This document shows positions 53,439 through 63,015 of a DNA stretch of 64,000 bases, piece after piece (positions within the stretch are counted from its first letter, which is position 1; every line of letters starts with the position of its first letter). The notes below the pieces were generated by a model, which saw nothing but the letters and a program-made list of their open reading frames with translations, was not told the DNA's origin and made no database searches. The position numbers and the translations under genes were made by a program. The stretch covers positions 124,001 through 188,000 of the forward strand of contig JAJVHY010000004.1 in the NCBI GenBank assembly GCA_022072455.1, read 5' to 3'. Source of the DNA: Verrucomicrobiia bacterium. GTDB lineage: Bacteria > Verrucomicrobiota > Verrucomicrobiia > Palsa-1439.

Positions 53439-55237
53439 GCAGCACAACCAATATTTCGCCGATTGCGCCCGGCGTCCGTCTCCACCTGACGGACACCCCG
53501 CTCGCGCGCTCGCTCCGGCATCCTGTTCCCGACTGCCGGGCCACGCGGCGCTATCAACAAAGTCTGGATAACCAACTCGACGCGGAACGGCGCGATTGGG
53601 CCGTCGAGCGAATGGGCCGCGAGGCAACCGCGCCGTTGTGCCGCGCGGCGTTCTGCTGGTACTCCCCATTGTCGCGCCATCACCGCGATCCGGTCCTGCT
53701 CCAGTTCTTTCAAGATGGCTTCCGCAAATACGTCGGCAACATTGATGATAGCGGCCTGCCAAAACGATTCGGACTCAACGGTGAGAGTTGGGCTCACGGT
53801 TGGGACATCGAGGGCCTCATCTACGGGCTGCATTTCTGCCGGGAAGCACTGGCGGCGGACGTGCTCGAACTCGCCGCAGCGCGGTTCCCCTTGGCGGCGC
53901 ACCGGTTGGCCAATCTCAAGCGCACTCCGGAAATTATCGGTTCATACGGAAACCAACGCACCGTCTGGACACTCGGCCTCTATCTGTACGGCCAAATCCT
54001 CAACGACCCGCAACTGACCGCGCTCTCCGACCAGTTTTTCTACGAGGCTCTCGACAAGATTCTCGATCCGTCCGGCCAAGTCATCGAGCAACAAGGCCCG
54101 TGCATGCACTACTCGTACACGGCCTTGACCTACACGTGGCTGAACCTCGCCGTTCGCGGCGACCACAGCCGGGACAGCTTGCTCAGCAAAACGCTCGCGT
54201 GGTTTCGCGCCCGTCACACGGACAGTTTTTACCCGCTCGCCGGTCCTTCCACGCGCACCTACAATGAAACGTTGAACGGCTTCGTGACCGATCTGCTCAC
54301 CGCTGCCGAATCCATCGCGGCCACCGACCCGCTGCCGCTCGAATGGGTCAGCCAAGCCGCCGCCCACGCCGACTTGGTGCGGAGCGCCCACGGCGGCAGC
54401 CCACTCATCTGGGCGATGCTCGCGTGTACCGGCGACCACACGCCCACGACCGCCCAACGCGAACAATGGGATGCGCCGCGCCTCGATTTCTACGGTCACA
54501 CGCACCTGCTCAAACGCGCACCGGTGAAATACATGCTCGTGCGCCAGCGGTACCAGACTCACTTCAACCTCCGCGATTACCTCCCCTTCTCCGGCATCCA
54601 AACCTGGGCGTGGGAAAACGAACCACCGATTATCCATCCCACCCCCATCGCGCCCTCGACGACCCAAGGCTTCGGCCTCGACACCGCCCGGCAAGGCGTC
54701 AGCCACAACTGGGGCGGATACGGTGCCGGCGCCGTCGGCATCGACGGCTATCTGAAAGGCAACTGTCTCGTGGCCCGGTACGATTGGTTCTGGCGCGTCG
54801 TGGTGTTCACGCCGGCCGCGACGGTGGTGGTTGAGTTTGGCCGCGGCGGTAACCGGCGCACGCTCTGGACGCTCAATCGCGTCGAGCCGGCCACTCCCAA
54901 GATCGAATCCGGTCGCGTGACCTTTACCGGCCGTGCCGGTTGTTTGCATACGACACTTAAGTCGCCGCCGGAACTGGTCACACTGCCGGATGGACACGCG
55001 TGGACCAAGAACGTCCGGCAACTCGTGTACGACTGCGGTGACGGAATGGTGGCTTTTGCGTTGAGCAATGCCGAATTCCGATTCACCGATCCGTTACATT
55101 TTACCGATGCCTCCGGCAATTACGAACTCCACCTCGACCCACGCTTGCTAACCCCCGAGAATCCCGGCAACCTGTCCATTGACACATGGAAACTGGCGCG
55201 GGAAACGAAAGTGATATGTCTAACTGGCAACCCGTAA
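53435..55237 (+). CDS. Toroid polysaccharide lyase/heparinase-like protein
   Basis: 600 residues, starting in the stop codon of the subtilase. The N-terminal two-thirds is helical with an (alpha/alpha) toroid look: RFGLNGESWAHGWDIEGLIY, NQRTVWTLGLYLYGQILNDP, MHYSYTALTYTWLNLAVRG. The C-terminal third is beta-rich (GNCLVARYDWFWRVVVFTPA, TLWTLNRVEPATPKI), the layout of PL-family and heparinase-like lyases. Tyr and His candidates occur (HYSYT, YGHTHLL). No signal peptide, so it may act in the cytoplasm or the coupled arrangement may be misleading. The assignment is by layout only. Confidence 0.55.
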   Translation: MSSTTNISPIAPGVRLHLTDTPLARSLRHPVPDCRATRRYQQSLDNQLDAERRDWAVERMGREATAPLCRAAFCWYSPLSRHHRDPVLLQFFQDGFRKYVGNIDDSGLPKRFGLNGESWAHGWDIEGLIYGLHFCREALAADVLELAAARFPLAAHRLANLKRTPEIIGSYGNQRTVWTLGLYLYGQILNDPQLTALSDQFFYEALDKILDPSGQVIEQQGPCMHYSYTALTYTWLNLAVRGDHSRDSLLSKTLAWFRARHTDSFYPLAGPSTRTYNETLNGFVTDLLTAAESIAATDPLPLEWVSQAAAHADLVRSAHGGSPLIWAMLACTGDHTPTTAQREQWDAPRLDFYGHTHLLKRAPVKYMLVRQRYQTHFNLRDYLPFSGIQTWAWENEPPIIHPTPIAPSTTQGFGLDTARQGVSHNWGGYGAGAVGIDGYLKGNCLVARYDWFWRVVVFTPAATVVVEFGRGGNRRTLWTLNRVEPATPKIESGRVTFTGRAGCLHTTLKSPPELVTLPDGHAWTKNVRQLVYDCGDGMVAFALSNAEFRFTDPLHFTDASGNYELHLDPRLLTPENPGNLSIDTWKLARETKVICLTGNP

Positions 55238-56544
55238 TCATTCACGGCAGCGGCTATCAACCGCACATGGCCCGCGACTGGCGCTGTGACCCGGCCTGGG
55301 ACATCTACGCGCTGTACTCAAAACCGGATGAGACACTCGTCTCTCGCGACGGCAGCGTAACGCGCGCCGTTTTTTGGAATCGCCACATTGACCGCCGTTT
55401 TTACATCCAATACCCCCGCACCACGCGCGAGGCCCCGCGCACCCGGAGTCGCACCATCGGCGATCCCGACCGGGAATGGCAGATCGTCCAGGAACATCGC
55501 GACCGGTACCTAACGGATGCCGGGCTCACTCTCGATTGTTCACCCAAAGCCATCGCCAAGTGTCTGGCCGACACCTTCAAGGCCGATTCGTACTTCAAGG
55601 ACAAACCGACCTGCCCCACCTTCCCCGATGCGCCGCGGCAGCTGATCAATCCGATTGAAGGATTGCTCTACAAAAGTTTCTGTGTCGGCTGTGCTCATGC
55701 CTACGCAGCACTCGCGGATGCCTGTGGTCTCGCTTGCCGGACGATCGGCTGCGGTTCCCACCGGGTTGCCGAAGTGCTGGTGGATGGCCGCTGGCACATG
55801 GTGGAGAATTCCTGTCGGCACGAGCACAATCGCGGCTTGGAAGCATATTTCCCGGCCAGCTTCATGGACGTGACGCTGCACCCAGAGCTATTTGCCGACT
55901 ACATGCCGGCCGACAAGGCCACCAGCTACCTCAAAATGGCCAGCGGGCAATATCATTTCATGGGCGGCACTTGGCAAAGCCCGCCGACGCTGCGCTTCGC
56001 CACATCCAATGCCTACGCGCTCTACCCGGAACTTGAGCACTGGGGATTCAAAGTGCTGGGAGCGCCGCGCTTGCCGATGGTGCTGCGAGCCGGCGGGTTC
56101 TACTGGGAGAACGCAACAACCGACTCACCCAGCAGCGGCCCCGCTTACCTGTTCCACCCGTTTCATCCCGGCGACCAACTCCGGCAATCCGTCTGGCTGG
56201 ACAAGCTCGACGACATGCAAGGCTTGGAGATCACGATCCCCTTTCCCACCGAACCGACTCCCGTGAAGCTCTCAGTGGAGGTCGGCAACTGGCGCCAACC
56301 ACTGACTGAATTCAGCGAACCCACTAAGTCCGGCTTACGCCGCTGCCAGTTCACGGTCCCCACCACCGCCCTCACCGGCAAGTCGGTAAACTGGATCACC
56401 CTGACCAACGAGAGCCAGCGCACACTGCAGTCACCCTTTATTCCGGTCGCGATGGAACCCTACATCGAGCCACTGTGCAGAAACACCGGCTCAAAACCGC
56501 GCTCTGCGCACCAGCGAACCGCAGTCTCCAACCGCTCCGTATGA
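55216..56544 (+). CDS. Transglutaminase-like cysteine-enzyme domain protein
   Basis: 442 residues from ATG 55216, overlapping the lyase-like gene by 22 bp. Central region holds a transglutaminase/papain-like triad pattern: Cys in FCVGCAHAYAALADACGLAC near residue 160, His in GSHRVAEVLVDGRWHMVENS (in the usual H-x(n)-DGRW-x-D/N spacing) with Asn following. C-terminal 150 residues are beta-sandwich-like (LTNESQRTLQSPFIPV). The enzyme could be a peptidase or amidase acting on peptide cross-links. The 3' end overlaps the convergent minus-strand gene by 85 bp. Confidence 0.72.
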   Translation: MSNWQPVIIHGSGYQPHMARDWRCDPAWDIYALYSKPDETLVSRDGSVTRAVFWNRHIDRRFYIQYPRTTREAPRTRSRTIGDPDREWQIVQEHRDRYLTDAGLTLDCSPKAIAKCLADTFKADSYFKDKPTCPTFPDAPRQLINPIEGLLYKSFCVGCAHAYAALADACGLACRTIGCGSHRVAEVLVDGRWHMVENSCRHEHNRGLEAYFPASFMDVTLHPELFADYMPADKATSYLKMASGQYHFMGGTWQSPPTLRFATSNAYALYPELEHWGFKVLGAPRLPMVLRAGGFYWENATTDSPSSGPAYLFHPFHPGDQLRQSVWLDKLDDMQGLEITIPFPTEPTPVKLSVEVGNWRQPLTEFSEPTKSGLRRCQFTVPTTALTGKSVNWITLTNESQRTLQSPFIPVAMEPYIEPLCRNTGSKPRSAHQRTAVSNRSV

Positions 56545-57224
56545 TCCGGTAAGTACCGCCGGTAAAACGGCCAACTGTATTGCTCGTGCGTCAGCAGATC
56601 GAGCACCCGGTCCGGCACCATGCGTTCCAATGCCGGGACAACTTGCTCCACCGGCGTCGCATTCAGGATTAAGTCGATCCGCGAAAACGTGATACCGGAC
56701 TGCGGGTCGGTGGCAGTCCCGGTCTTCGCCACGCGCTCGCAAAAGGCCGCGTCCAAACCGTAGTTGATCCCCCGCCCAAACAAGCCGCTCAACACCCGCA
56801 CACCCCGCGCCGCCAACACCGGCAGCACTTCCGCCGGGAGTTGGCACCAATGAATGACCGTCGTGGGCGACCACGTTGCCGCGCCGGCAAACCGCAACAC
56901 TTCGCCGGCAATGTCGTCGTAGTCCCGCGCCAATATCTCGGTCGTTGTGTTCGCATACGGCCGGTCGGGAAACTCCCGGCGGGCATGGAACGCGAGCCGC
57001 AACCAGTCCGCATTGTCCGCCCACTCCGCCCGGTAATCCGCCGGCATCGCCGCCAGATTGAAATCGGCATCGGGTGTCTCGAAGAAAACATTGATGACCA
57101 CTTTGGTTTGCAGCGAACGCAACATCCCCAAGAACGGACAATCGAAGATTGACCGGTATCTCTTCGCGGCAATGTCGCGCAGAAAAAAGATACCGTCATC
57201 GACAGCAAGCCGGTAGCGGTTCAT
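56460..57224 (-). CDS. NodB-like/polysaccharide-deacetylase-like protein, unassigned
   Basis: 254 residues. Segments TKVVINVFFETPDADFNL, DNADWLRLAFHARREFPD and TVIHWCQLPAEVLPVLAARG resemble a seven-stranded NodB-type barrel with metal-binding D and H candidates (FHA, IHW), and TFSRIDLILNATPVEQVVPA comes later. The classical SFDDG motif is absent, so it is a divergent member at best. It is the last gene of a minus-strand operon behind the six-hairpin glycosidase (4-bp overlap). Confidence 0.6.
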   Translation of the reverse strand: MNRYRLAVDDGIFFLRDIAAKRYRSIFDCPFLGMLRSLQTKVVINVFFETPDADFNLAAMPADYRAEWADNADWLRLAFHARREFPDRPYANTTTEILARDYDDIAGEVLRFAGAATWSPTTVIHWCQLPAEVLPVLAARGVRVLSGLFGRGINYGLDAAFCERVAKTGTATDPQSGITFSRIDLILNATPVEQVVPALERMVPDRVLDLLTHEQYSWPFYRRYLPDHTERLETAVRWCAERGFEPVFLHSGSM

Positions 57225-59044
57225 ACGAGTAACGCCTGGCAGACAGCCCCGGCCGCAACCAGATTCGGTCGCCCGGCCCCAACGGGTGAATCAGCGCGCG
57301 TCTCTTGCGGAATGTACGGCAAGGTGTCGCCCCACCATTCAATGCGTTCCAGAATTCGTTCCGTCACATCGCGCAACCCGTACCGGGCAAAGCCTTCGAG
57401 CACGATCCCGGTGTGACCGCAGTAACAGCCGGCACCGCCCCAATCCACATCCTGCAAGGTAAAGTGCAACGCGTCGTCCCGCGCGATTGAATACACACCG
57501 TACGGCCCGAGGAAACGGCCGTCGCGCATGTGCTCGGCCATGCGCGCCACTTTCTCCGGCGCAACGATTCCGAGACGCAACGCGGAGAGAATCTGAATGG
57601 ACCAGATACTGGCCGAGTCGCGTTGTTCCGCCGGGAAGAACCAACCGGCGCGGTTGTTCCAAAACAGCCGGTCACAGGCGCGGACAATCTCCGCAGCCCG
57701 CCGGGCATACAACGCCTTCGGGCGCAGACCCGCGAGCGTCCGGAGGCGGTTCAACGTTTGGAGCGACCAGGCGTGTTCGAGGTTGGGGTTGGGAACGAGC
57801 CCTTCGTAACCGGCGGTGTGCAATTCGATGAGATGCCGGCCATGACCAAAATCAAGAACACCGGAACGCGAGCGATACCGGCGGTCGATGGTTTGGAGGA
57901 TCTCCTCGACCGGCGGCAACAGCGTACGCAGCGTCCGAACGTCCCGGGTTGCGTCCGCATAATCCGCGACGACCTGCACCAACGCGTACGGATCGAAGGC
58001 ATAGAACACGCCGAGCCAGTGTCCGCGGATCGGGCTGAGCGAGTAGCCGGTGAAGAAGTGTTGCGGGTCGGCAAACCGGCGAACGAGCGCCGCGAGCGAC
58101 CGGCCTTCGAGTTGGGCGATGAGCTTGGAGGCGTAGGCGAGATCCCAGAGGTACGAACAGATCGAACCGCCATCAATCCCCTCCGCCGAGTAAAACGGCT
58201 GGGCAATGAAGTTGCGGCGTTGCCACCGCGCGGTGAGCGTCGTGAGCCAAGCGCGATAGAACAAGCGTTGGCGTGCAGGCGTCAGCGAGTCAACTTTGGG
58301 AGCGAACTTCGCTCGCATCTCATTCCAGCGGATTCGCCAGTATTTTTCAGCAGTCGCAGCGTGCCGGGCCAGTGAGCCGCGCAGCGGTTCGAGCCCCTCG
58401 CCTTCGAGTGACGCACCGAGCCAGACGGTGACCGGCTTGCCCGCTTGCAGGACGACCTCATCCCGGTCAGCCAAGAGTCGCAACGTGCAACCGTCGGTCC
58501 GCCAAATGCGCGAGCCTTCCGACCAGACGATGCCCTCGGCTGCCGGGATCTCGTAATTCCACGCGGTCGAGGCGCAGACACCAAACGCCTGCTTCGCGTT
58601 TTGCATCTCGGGCACAATTTTGACCCGGAGTGAACGCGGGGAGTGCAGTCGCAGTTCGAGGCGCACGAGCAGACCGTCACCGTCGGCCGGCGCGAACAAC
58701 TCGTGCTCAACCTGCAACGCGACCAACTGCGAGCCGACCCGGTGATGAAAGACGCCCCGGCGTCGGATGCGCCACGGCAACCAATCGATTTCCTGGAGCA
58801 TCAGCCGGTGCGGCGTGTAGTGCGTCCCGGCCGCACTATCGCCGAGCGTTGCCTGCAACTCCGGCAAGTACAGACGGTGGAACAACTGGAAATGTTTCCC
58901 CGATACCGGCGGAAAAAAGAAGGCGCCAATGCCCAGCATGGTGTCGGGAACAATGCCGACTGAGCCGCGGCCGCTGAACGCGAACAAGCGGTGTTGCGGA
59001 TAATTGTGGGTGGTGGGGTTGAAACGGAGATCGTCGAGGTTCAT
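57221..59044 (-). CDS. Six-hairpin glycosidase-like protein
   Basis: 607 residues from ATG 59044. N-terminal beta domain (LFAFSGRGSVGIVPDTMLGI, VEHELFAPADGDGLLVRLEL) followed by a helical toroid with aromatic motifs: AQPFYSAEGIDGGSICSYLW, LVPNPNLEHAWSLQTLNRLR, TLQDVDWGGAGCYCGHTGIV. The arrangement is that of amylo-glucosidase-like clans with Asp/Glu in the ligand groove; family not assigned. Overlaps both neighbours by 4 bp, so the operon hexosaminidase, glycosidase, deacetylase-like is tightly coupled. Confidence 0.75.
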   Translation of the reverse strand: MNLDDLRFNPTTHNYPQHRLFAFSGRGSVGIVPDTMLGIGAFFFPPVSGKHFQLFHRLYLPELQATLGDSAAGTHYTPHRLMLQEIDWLPWRIRRRGVFHHRVGSQLVALQVEHELFAPADGDGLLVRLELRLHSPRSLRVKIVPEMQNAKQAFGVCASTAWNYEIPAAEGIVWSEGSRIWRTDGCTLRLLADRDEVVLQAGKPVTVWLGASLEGEGLEPLRGSLARHAATAEKYWRIRWNEMRAKFAPKVDSLTPARQRLFYRAWLTTLTARWQRRNFIAQPFYSAEGIDGGSICSYLWDLAYASKLIAQLEGRSLAALVRRFADPQHFFTGYSLSPIRGHWLGVFYAFDPYALVQVVADYADATRDVRTLRTLLPPVEEILQTIDRRYRSRSGVLDFGHGRHLIELHTAGYEGLVPNPNLEHAWSLQTLNRLRTLAGLRPKALYARRAAEIVRACDRLFWNNRAGWFFPAEQRDSASIWSIQILSALRLGIVAPEKVARMAEHMRDGRFLGPYGVYSIARDDALHFTLQDVDWGGAGCYCGHTGIVLEGFARYGLRDVTERILERIEWWGDTLPYIPQETRADSPVGAGRPNLVAAGAVCQALLV

Positions 59045-60567
59045 GGATGGAGTGAAGCCCGGAGAGGTTGCGCCCAAAGGCGCATGAGTTTTTCCACGCT
59101 GCGAGGTTCAAGGAACGGCACAAGTGCGGCGCGCAGTCCGGTAATTGGTTCATCGAGATTGCCGGGTTCGGCGCCGGTGAGGTGATGGAGCAGGACGCGG
59201 ACGGCCAGCAGTTTGAAGCGCGCCAACGCCAACCATAGTCGCGCCTCGTCGTGCCGGTGCGTGGCGTGTTCCAGCGGCGCCAGAACCTCCAGCGCGCGCC
59301 GGTACCGTTCCGCCAACTCGCGCGCCCGACTAATCACGCCGGCAACATCGGCTTTTTCACGCAGGATCGCCAACTTGCGACGATACAGTCCGTCAACGTC
59401 GATCGTCTGAAAATCCAAGGGATAAGCGCCGGCTTTCCAGCGTTCCGCCTGGCTTCCGTAATGGAGAACCATGTCCATGTAACCGTACGGCACCATGGTC
59501 AGGGGCCGGTCAAGGCCGACCGGGATTTCCCATAGTTCGCCCAGCGATTCCAAGGCTTCGGAGATACCGGGCACTGCGACGCCGAATTCCTTCTGCCAGA
59601 ATTCTTCTTCCCAAGCCGGGGTGATTGTTTTCCCGGGGCACAGACGGCCGGTCGCCGCGACTTGGAGAAGCCCCACGGGTAATGGGACGTGAAAGCATGC
59701 CCACGTGGTGTTGATCAGGCCGGCTTGGTCTGCGGCTCGGATTTTCTCCGCCATTACTTGGGTGTTGCCGAGGGTGTGGGAGTGCTGCGGCACCAGCACT
59801 CCCCAATTACAACATGGGGCACCGATAGCCCGGTATCCAAGTCGAGTGTAGATGTCCACGCGTTCCAAGATCTCGACATCGGGCTGTTCGCGACGCCGGG
59901 CTGCCGCTTTCTGCGGCGTCAGCGCGTAGTCCCAGGCAACGAGGACGGTTTCTTTGGGAAGGGCGACCGTCGCGAGCGTGTTTGGCTCTTTCCAAAAGAC
60001 ATCGTCCCAGAGCAAGGGCGTCTTGCCGGCTTGGAGTAACATTCGCGCGAAGTGACCTTCGTGTTCCACCCAAGACTGAATACGTCCACGCTCTTGCAAC
60101 CAAGTCTTGCAGGTGGGACAGGCGCCGAGGTGACAGGCCTCATCTCCACCGAGATGAAACATCGAATCGGTCTGATGAAATGCCAGAACTTCGCGGATTA
60201 AGGTCTCGACAAAGGCCACGGCCTGCGGATTCCGCGGACAGATCTGGGTAGGGATATCGGGGGCTTCGCGGAGGTTCGCGAGTTCAGCGTGTGCGAGCGC
60301 AAACTCAAGATGCGAGCAGGTCTGGACCAAGGGGATGATATGCAGACCCGCCGCGCGGGCCGCGGACAGGAAGTTGTGTAGTTCTGTTTCCGTGAACCCC
60401 TCGGGATCACGCAAGAAGGGATAAGCACGGTAGGGAAACTTGTCCTCGTATTCGAGCAACAAGGTATTGATGCCGAGTCCGGGCAGGCGCTGGACCCACT
60501 CGGTCAAATACCGCTTGTTGGGCATCTGGTATTTGAGGTCGAGATGAACGCCAACAATTTTTTTCAT
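59041..60567 (-). CDS. GH20-like beta-N-acetylhexosaminidase
   Basis: 508 residues. TIM-barrel features include GVHLDLKYQMPNKRYLTEWV at the start, LHIIPLVQTCSHLEFALAHA, and the GH20-type acid pair in FHLGGDEACHLGACPTC near residue 143, where Asp and Glu stabilise and protonate the substrate-assisted intermediate. The C-terminal domain (about 360-508) is helical. No signal peptide, so it would act on imported amino-sugar oligosaccharides. The presence of only the core suggests a GH20-like relative rather than a classical chitobiase. It is first in the minus-strand operon, 162 bp from the divergent XylR-type regulator. Confidence 0.78.
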   Translation of the reverse strand: MKKIVGVHLDLKYQMPNKRYLTEWVQRLPGLGINTLLLEYEDKFPYRAYPFLRDPEGFTETELHNFLSAARAAGLHIIPLVQTCSHLEFALAHAELANLREAPDIPTQICPRNPQAVAFVETLIREVLAFHQTDSMFHLGGDEACHLGACPTCKTWLQERGRIQSWVEHEGHFARMLLQAGKTPLLWDDVFWKEPNTLATVALPKETVLVAWDYALTPQKAAARRREQPDVEILERVDIYTRLGYRAIGAPCCNWGVLVPQHSHTLGNTQVMAEKIRAADQAGLINTTWACFHVPLPVGLLQVAATGRLCPGKTITPAWEEEFWQKEFGVAVPGISEALESLGELWEIPVGLDRPLTMVPYGYMDMVLHYGSQAERWKAGAYPLDFQTIDVDGLYRRKLAILREKADVAGVISRARELAERYRRALEVLAPLEHATHRHDEARLWLALARFKLLAVRVLLHHLTGAEPGNLDEPITGLRAALVPFLEPRSVEKLMRLWAQPLRASLHP

Positions 60568-60729
60568 GCCAGCAATTGGGATGTCCCCGGCATCAGTTGT
60601 TTTTCCAGATTCGTACCGACATACCTAGCAACAGGGCTTCACCATATACTGCATCCGCTTGGCCCGCACACGACGAATTCGCGGCGACTTTTGTTGAACT
60701 TGCGTCACGGTCAGCATATTTTCTCGGCA

Positions 60730-61908
60730 ATGCCAAATCGTCCTCCGAGAGTTGCGGTTTTGGTTAAAATGGGAAGTCGCTATCACCGCGACCTCTACCT
60801 GGGGGTCGCCCGCTATGCTCGACTCCCGAACCGGCCGTTTGACGTGGTCTTCGTGCAACACGGTGAGTTGCGCTACATGCGCCGGAGTCCTGACGGCATC
60901 ATCGCCGCGGCCGCAACCCCCGAGGAACTTAATCGGCTTCTGGCGCTGAAACTGCCAACGGTGCATTGTGGGGGCCGATTCGAGTCGCCTGGCGTCCCCA
61001 CTGTAATCGTTGACGATCTGGCTTCGGGCCGCCTCGCCGCCGAACACCTCTTGAACTGTGGTTTTGGCCATTTTGGTTTCTTCGGCCAACCGAAAGGTCT
61101 CACCTTCCAACGGCGGCGCGAAGGCTTTGCCGCAACGTTACGCGCCACCGGCCAGGATTGTCACTCACTACTCCGAGTTCCCGGAAAAGCCTTACGGCGA
61201 CCAACCGCAGCGGAACGCCGAACGATCCAGCATTGGCTGGCCAGCCTACCGAAGCCGGTCGGTATTCTCTGTAGTACTGATTGGGATGCTTGGGACTTGT
61301 ATGACGCGTGTGACGCCTTGGGCCTGCGCATCCGCGACGAAGTCGGCGTAATCGGTATCGACAATGAGTACATCTATTGCGAGTCACTCGTGCCACCACT
61401 CTCGAGCGTCGAACGGCGACCCGAACGGGTCGGCTACGAAGCCGCGACCCTCATGACTCGTTTGCTGCGCGGTGAACGTGGTCCAGCGGCGCCTGTTCTG
61501 ATCCCGCCGTTTGGCGTGATCAAGCGGGGCTCCACGGATGTATTTGTGGGGAGTAATCCACACGTGGCGACAGTTGTTCGCTACATCCGAGAACATCCCG
61601 ATCAGAACTTGCGAGTGCAGGAGTTATCAAGACTGGTGCCGATGTCCCGACGAGTACTGGAACGATGTTTTCGGGAACACTTGGGCCGGTCGATGCTGGA
61701 AGAGATTCACCGGACGCGCATCAACCATCTCAAACAGGTGCTCGTCAGCACAGATCTGAGCGTGGAGGAAATCGCGGCACGGTGCGGGTTTGCCAATGTT
61801 TCGCACATGACCGCTCTCTTTCATAGCCACACCGGAACAACACCGTCAGCTTATCGGAAGCAGTTTATTGACCGCCGCAACAAGGGAAGCTCGCGGGCAG
61901 GCCAATAG
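60730..61908 (+). CDS. XylR-type regulator: LacI-like sensor fused to AraC DNA-binding domain
   Basis: 392 residues from ATG 60730. N-terminal periplasmic-binding-like sensor: AVLVKMGSRYHRDLYLGVAR, VIVDDLASGRLAAEHLLNCG, GILCSTDWDAWDLYDACDAL, VGVIGIDNEYIYCESLVPPL. C-terminal AraC HTH pair: LRVQELSRLVPMSRRVLERC and VEEIAARCGFANVSHMTALF, ending GTTPSAYRKQF. XylR-like proteins sense a free sugar and activate its catabolism. It stands divergent from the GH20-like operon, which it may regulate. Confidence 0.92.
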   Translation: MPNRPPRVAVLVKMGSRYHRDLYLGVARYARLPNRPFDVVFVQHGELRYMRRSPDGIIAAAATPEELNRLLALKLPTVHCGGRFESPGVPTVIVDDLASGRLAAEHLLNCGFGHFGFFGQPKGLTFQRRREGFAATLRATGQDCHSLLRVPGKALRRPTAAERRTIQHWLASLPKPVGILCSTDWDAWDLYDACDALGLRIRDEVGVIGIDNEYIYCESLVPPLSSVERRPERVGYEAATLMTRLLRGERGPAAPVLIPPFGVIKRGSTDVFVGSNPHVATVVRYIREHPDQNLRVQELSRLVPMSRRVLERCFREHLGRSMLEEIHRTRINHLKQVLVSTDLSVEEIAARCGFANVSHMTALFHSHTGTTPSAYRKQFIDRRNKGSSRAGQ

Positions 61909-62096
61909 GGCCTCGGTCTAACCAACCGCCCGCCGGCAGATGCCCGTTTGAATTCGTGTTGATTGGTCTTCTGGGTGTCACGGCTCACCATTGTGCCGCG
62001 TCGCAAACACAACAGTATCAGTCGTAGTCACGTCTAGTAATCAAGCCTGTGGTGAAATAGGTTCGGGTTGAATTGGTGTAGATTGCGCTGAAAAAC
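61909..62096. promoter_or_regulatory. Intergenic region with two near-identical 16-bp direct copies
   Basis: 188 bp between the regulator and the first pseudopilin-like gene. TTCGTGTTGATTGGT (61953-61967) and TTCGGGTTGAATTGGT (62063-62078) match at all but two positions, 110 bp apart. They may be regulator sites or decayed copies of a dispersed repeat. No clear -10/-35 pair was found. Confidence 0.4.
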
Positions 62097-62993
62097 ATGA
62101 GGTGTCACTTACGAGAACTGTCGGCGACCAAGCCACAGGGCGTGAAGGGGTTGATCTGCTCTTCAAGACATGGATTCGCTCATGCACAAGCCAACCGAGC
62201 ATTCACGCTCATCGAGCTGCTGGTCGTAATCGCCATCATCGCGTTGCTGGCGGCGCTGCTCTTGCCGTCACTTCGCAGTGCCCGTGGAACCGCCAGACGA
62301 TCGGCTTGTCTAAACAATCTGCGACAAATCACCGTCGGGCTATTGGCTTACACAGACGATTACCAGGGGTTTCTGCCGCCCTACCGACACGATAGTCTTG
62401 GCAACTACTGGTATCTCTGGATGCATCGCCTCACGAGAGACGGTTATCTGGGCGCCTCTGCCAATTGGAATAACAATGGTAATTATCCCAAAGGCGTCTG
62501 GCGTTGTCCGAGTGAACGTTATGCCCCCGGTGATGGTCCCTACCCACTGAATAATGGCTGGAAAGGGTCGCATTACGGATTAAATGGGGCGGTTTTTCAC
62601 CGCAACCCCGTTCCCGGCGCGCCGGCCGGCTTTGTGAATCTGACCACTCATGAGCAGATCTACAGCGGTAACATTAAAACCATCAGCCGTCCTGCGGACT
62701 TTTACCTTCTCGCCGATGCGAGCGTGGACAGTGGAGGCCTTGGAGTTGGTTGGTCAACCTCCCCCGGTTTCTTTAAATACAGTTCGAGTGATACCTCGGC
62801 GAATATCGAGACCCATTCATACAGCCTGTTGATGCCCTTCTGGCGGCACGAGACCGGCGTCACGATGGGGTATATTGACGGGCATGTCGAGTTTTTGAAC
62901 GTCAATAACTACTTCACGTCCGGGCGTTCCTATGGTCAGCATGGCCACTGCATGAGCAGTCGCGATGGCTGGACCGGTGGCAGTTGGGATTAA
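62097..62993 (+). CDS. Pseudopilin-like protein with prepilin N-terminus and H-X9-DG motif, copy 1
   Basis: 298 residues. A prepilin peptidase site is seen at [20 protein letters not shown] near residues 35-54, with the usual hydrophobic helix. The C-terminal H-X9-DG pattern appears as [16 protein letters not shown]. Such proteins are abundant in Verrucomicrobiota and Planctomycetota, processed like type II/IV pseudopilins and probably surface or periplasmic. The N-terminal 34 residues before the processing site are longer than usual, and the start may be internal. Followed by a second copy after 22 bp. Confidence 0.9.
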   Translation: MRCHLRELSATKPQGVKGLICSSRHGFAHAQANRAFTLIELLVVIAIIALLAALLLPSLRSARGTARRSACLNNLRQITVGLLAYTDDYQGFLPPYRHDSLGNYWYLWMHRLTRDGYLGASANWNNNGNYPKGVWRCPSERYAPGDGPYPLNNGWKGSHYGLNGAVFHRNPVPGAPAGFVNLTTHEQIYSGNIKTISRPADFYLLADASVDSGGLGVGWSTSPGFFKYSSSDTSANIETHSYSLLMPFWRHETGVTMGYIDGHVEFLNVNNYFTSGRSYGQHGHCMSSRDGWTGGSWD

Positions 62994-63015
62994 GACCAAC
63001 GCACGACAGAACGAG

